Shown here: in pieces, positions 63,406 through 64,000 of the stretch | Numbering within the stretch: position 1 is the first letter of the stretch | Layout: every line of letters starts with the position of its first letter | Origin: Symbiodinium kawagutii | Lineage: Eukaryota > Sar > Dinophyceae > Suessiales > Symbiodiniaceae | Length of the DNA: 64,000 nucleotides | Reading direction: 5' to 3' | Assembly: GCA_009767595.1 (NCBI GenBank) | Contig: VSDK01018463.1 | Location: forward strand, 454,652-518,651 | Position numbers and translations under genes: made by a program | The notes under the pieces: generated by a model | Database searches by the model: none | Told to the model about the DNA's origin: nothing | Seen by the model: only the letters and a program-made list of their open reading frames with translations

Positions 63406-64000
63406 ATGCCATTTTTGCCCTTGCTTGGCCTCTGAGACTAGCATTTGCGACCAATTTGTTGTTGCCATCATGTTCACGAAGAAGACGTAACTTGAATACA
63501 TTCAATGATAAGGCACACAGGTGTCGCAGTCGACCATTGCCAACTAGCAAGGTGGTGTCCACCCAAATCTGCTAGAAACATGCGGCTCTTTGCAACAGGG
63601 CGCTTCTGAAGATGTCACCGTGCTGTTTATTTCGGGTCTGTAATGAAGTGGTGGAAAAAGGGCGACGCAACATTGTATTACTGAATTTGATACTAATGAA
63701 CAAGTGTGATGTTTAGGTTCCACGGGATTACAGAGGGTATTCAATCTAGGCGAGGGACTGTTCAGGCATAAGCATGGATAGTTGTTTATTTGTTTTTATG
63801 CACCTCGCTGATCACCTCGCCTTGATACAGCACCCAAATTAGTACTCAAAAAACACCAATCAAACATACCCAGGAGTTCTATTACTTACCTGTTGTTGTT
63901 ACCTAATCTTTATTCCCTTTAACTTTGCAAAATAATGGCGCTGTATCAACCATGTATTTCAAGTATTGTTACACCGAATGTACTTGTGATTGCCATATGA
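63406..64000 (+). other. downstream flank
   Basis: Ordinary AT-rich sequence, without exon-like islands or the TGGTT/AACCA words. Nothing further is seen to the window end. Confidence 0.5.

Noticed and set aside
1-64000. tRNA, rRNA or CRISPR arrays
   Set aside because: No cloverleaf-like or rRNA sequence and no regularly spaced identical repeats with unique spacers were seen; the repeats here are low-complexity or inverted-repeat elements.

Overview
The window looks like nuclear DNA of a dinoflagellate, probably a Symbiodiniaceae or Suessiales relative. The supporting signs are a Ty1/copia polyprotein of the dinoflagellate kind, widely spaced genes all on the + strand, short high-GC3 exons in long low-complexity AT-rich introns, and introns whose reading frames only join if GC and GA donors are accepted as well as GT. 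No bacterial-style operons, rRNA, tRNA or CRISPR arrays were seen.

Layout. 1-5013: the 3' part of a frameshifted copia retrotransposon (methyltransferase-like region, integrase, reverse transcriptase, RNase H), cut by the window edge. 5388-23549: gene A, rebuilt by eye from about a dozen short exons. It is a helical, coiled-coil-like protein of unknown function; its last exon (23325-23549) has a clear frame and a stop. 23803-40077: gene B, the best reconstruction here, a secreted glycoside hydrolase of the GH128 / Asl1-like catalytic-core family in ten coding exons. It carries a signal peptide, the blocks SWGYNW, FNEPD, IAIHSYW, IWLTEFAC and YAWFSYF, and a stop. The exon lengths sum to a whole number of codons if one base is missing in the fifth exon. 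41178-59962: further + strand exon-like islands (gene C, possibly two genes), function unknown. 61369-63405: an intronless 678-residue membrane protein of unknown function.

Mobile DNA. Besides the copia there is a 5'-truncated LINE (33620-34417), a broken transposase-like relic (52870-53420), several frameshifted coding relics, and at least four families of small inverted-repeat elements (R1-R4), most of them lying in introns. One R1 copy contains a 500-bp coding segment.

Most unusual signal. The low-complexity intron sequence has a strand polarity that tracks the exons. It runs as AACCA/CCATC just before an exon and as TGGTT/GATGG just after it, and switches back in mid-intron. The two ends of each intron are therefore approximately complementary and could pair, bringing the splice sites together. 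All exon boundaries, phases and GC3 judgements were made by reading, without alignment software or transcripts.
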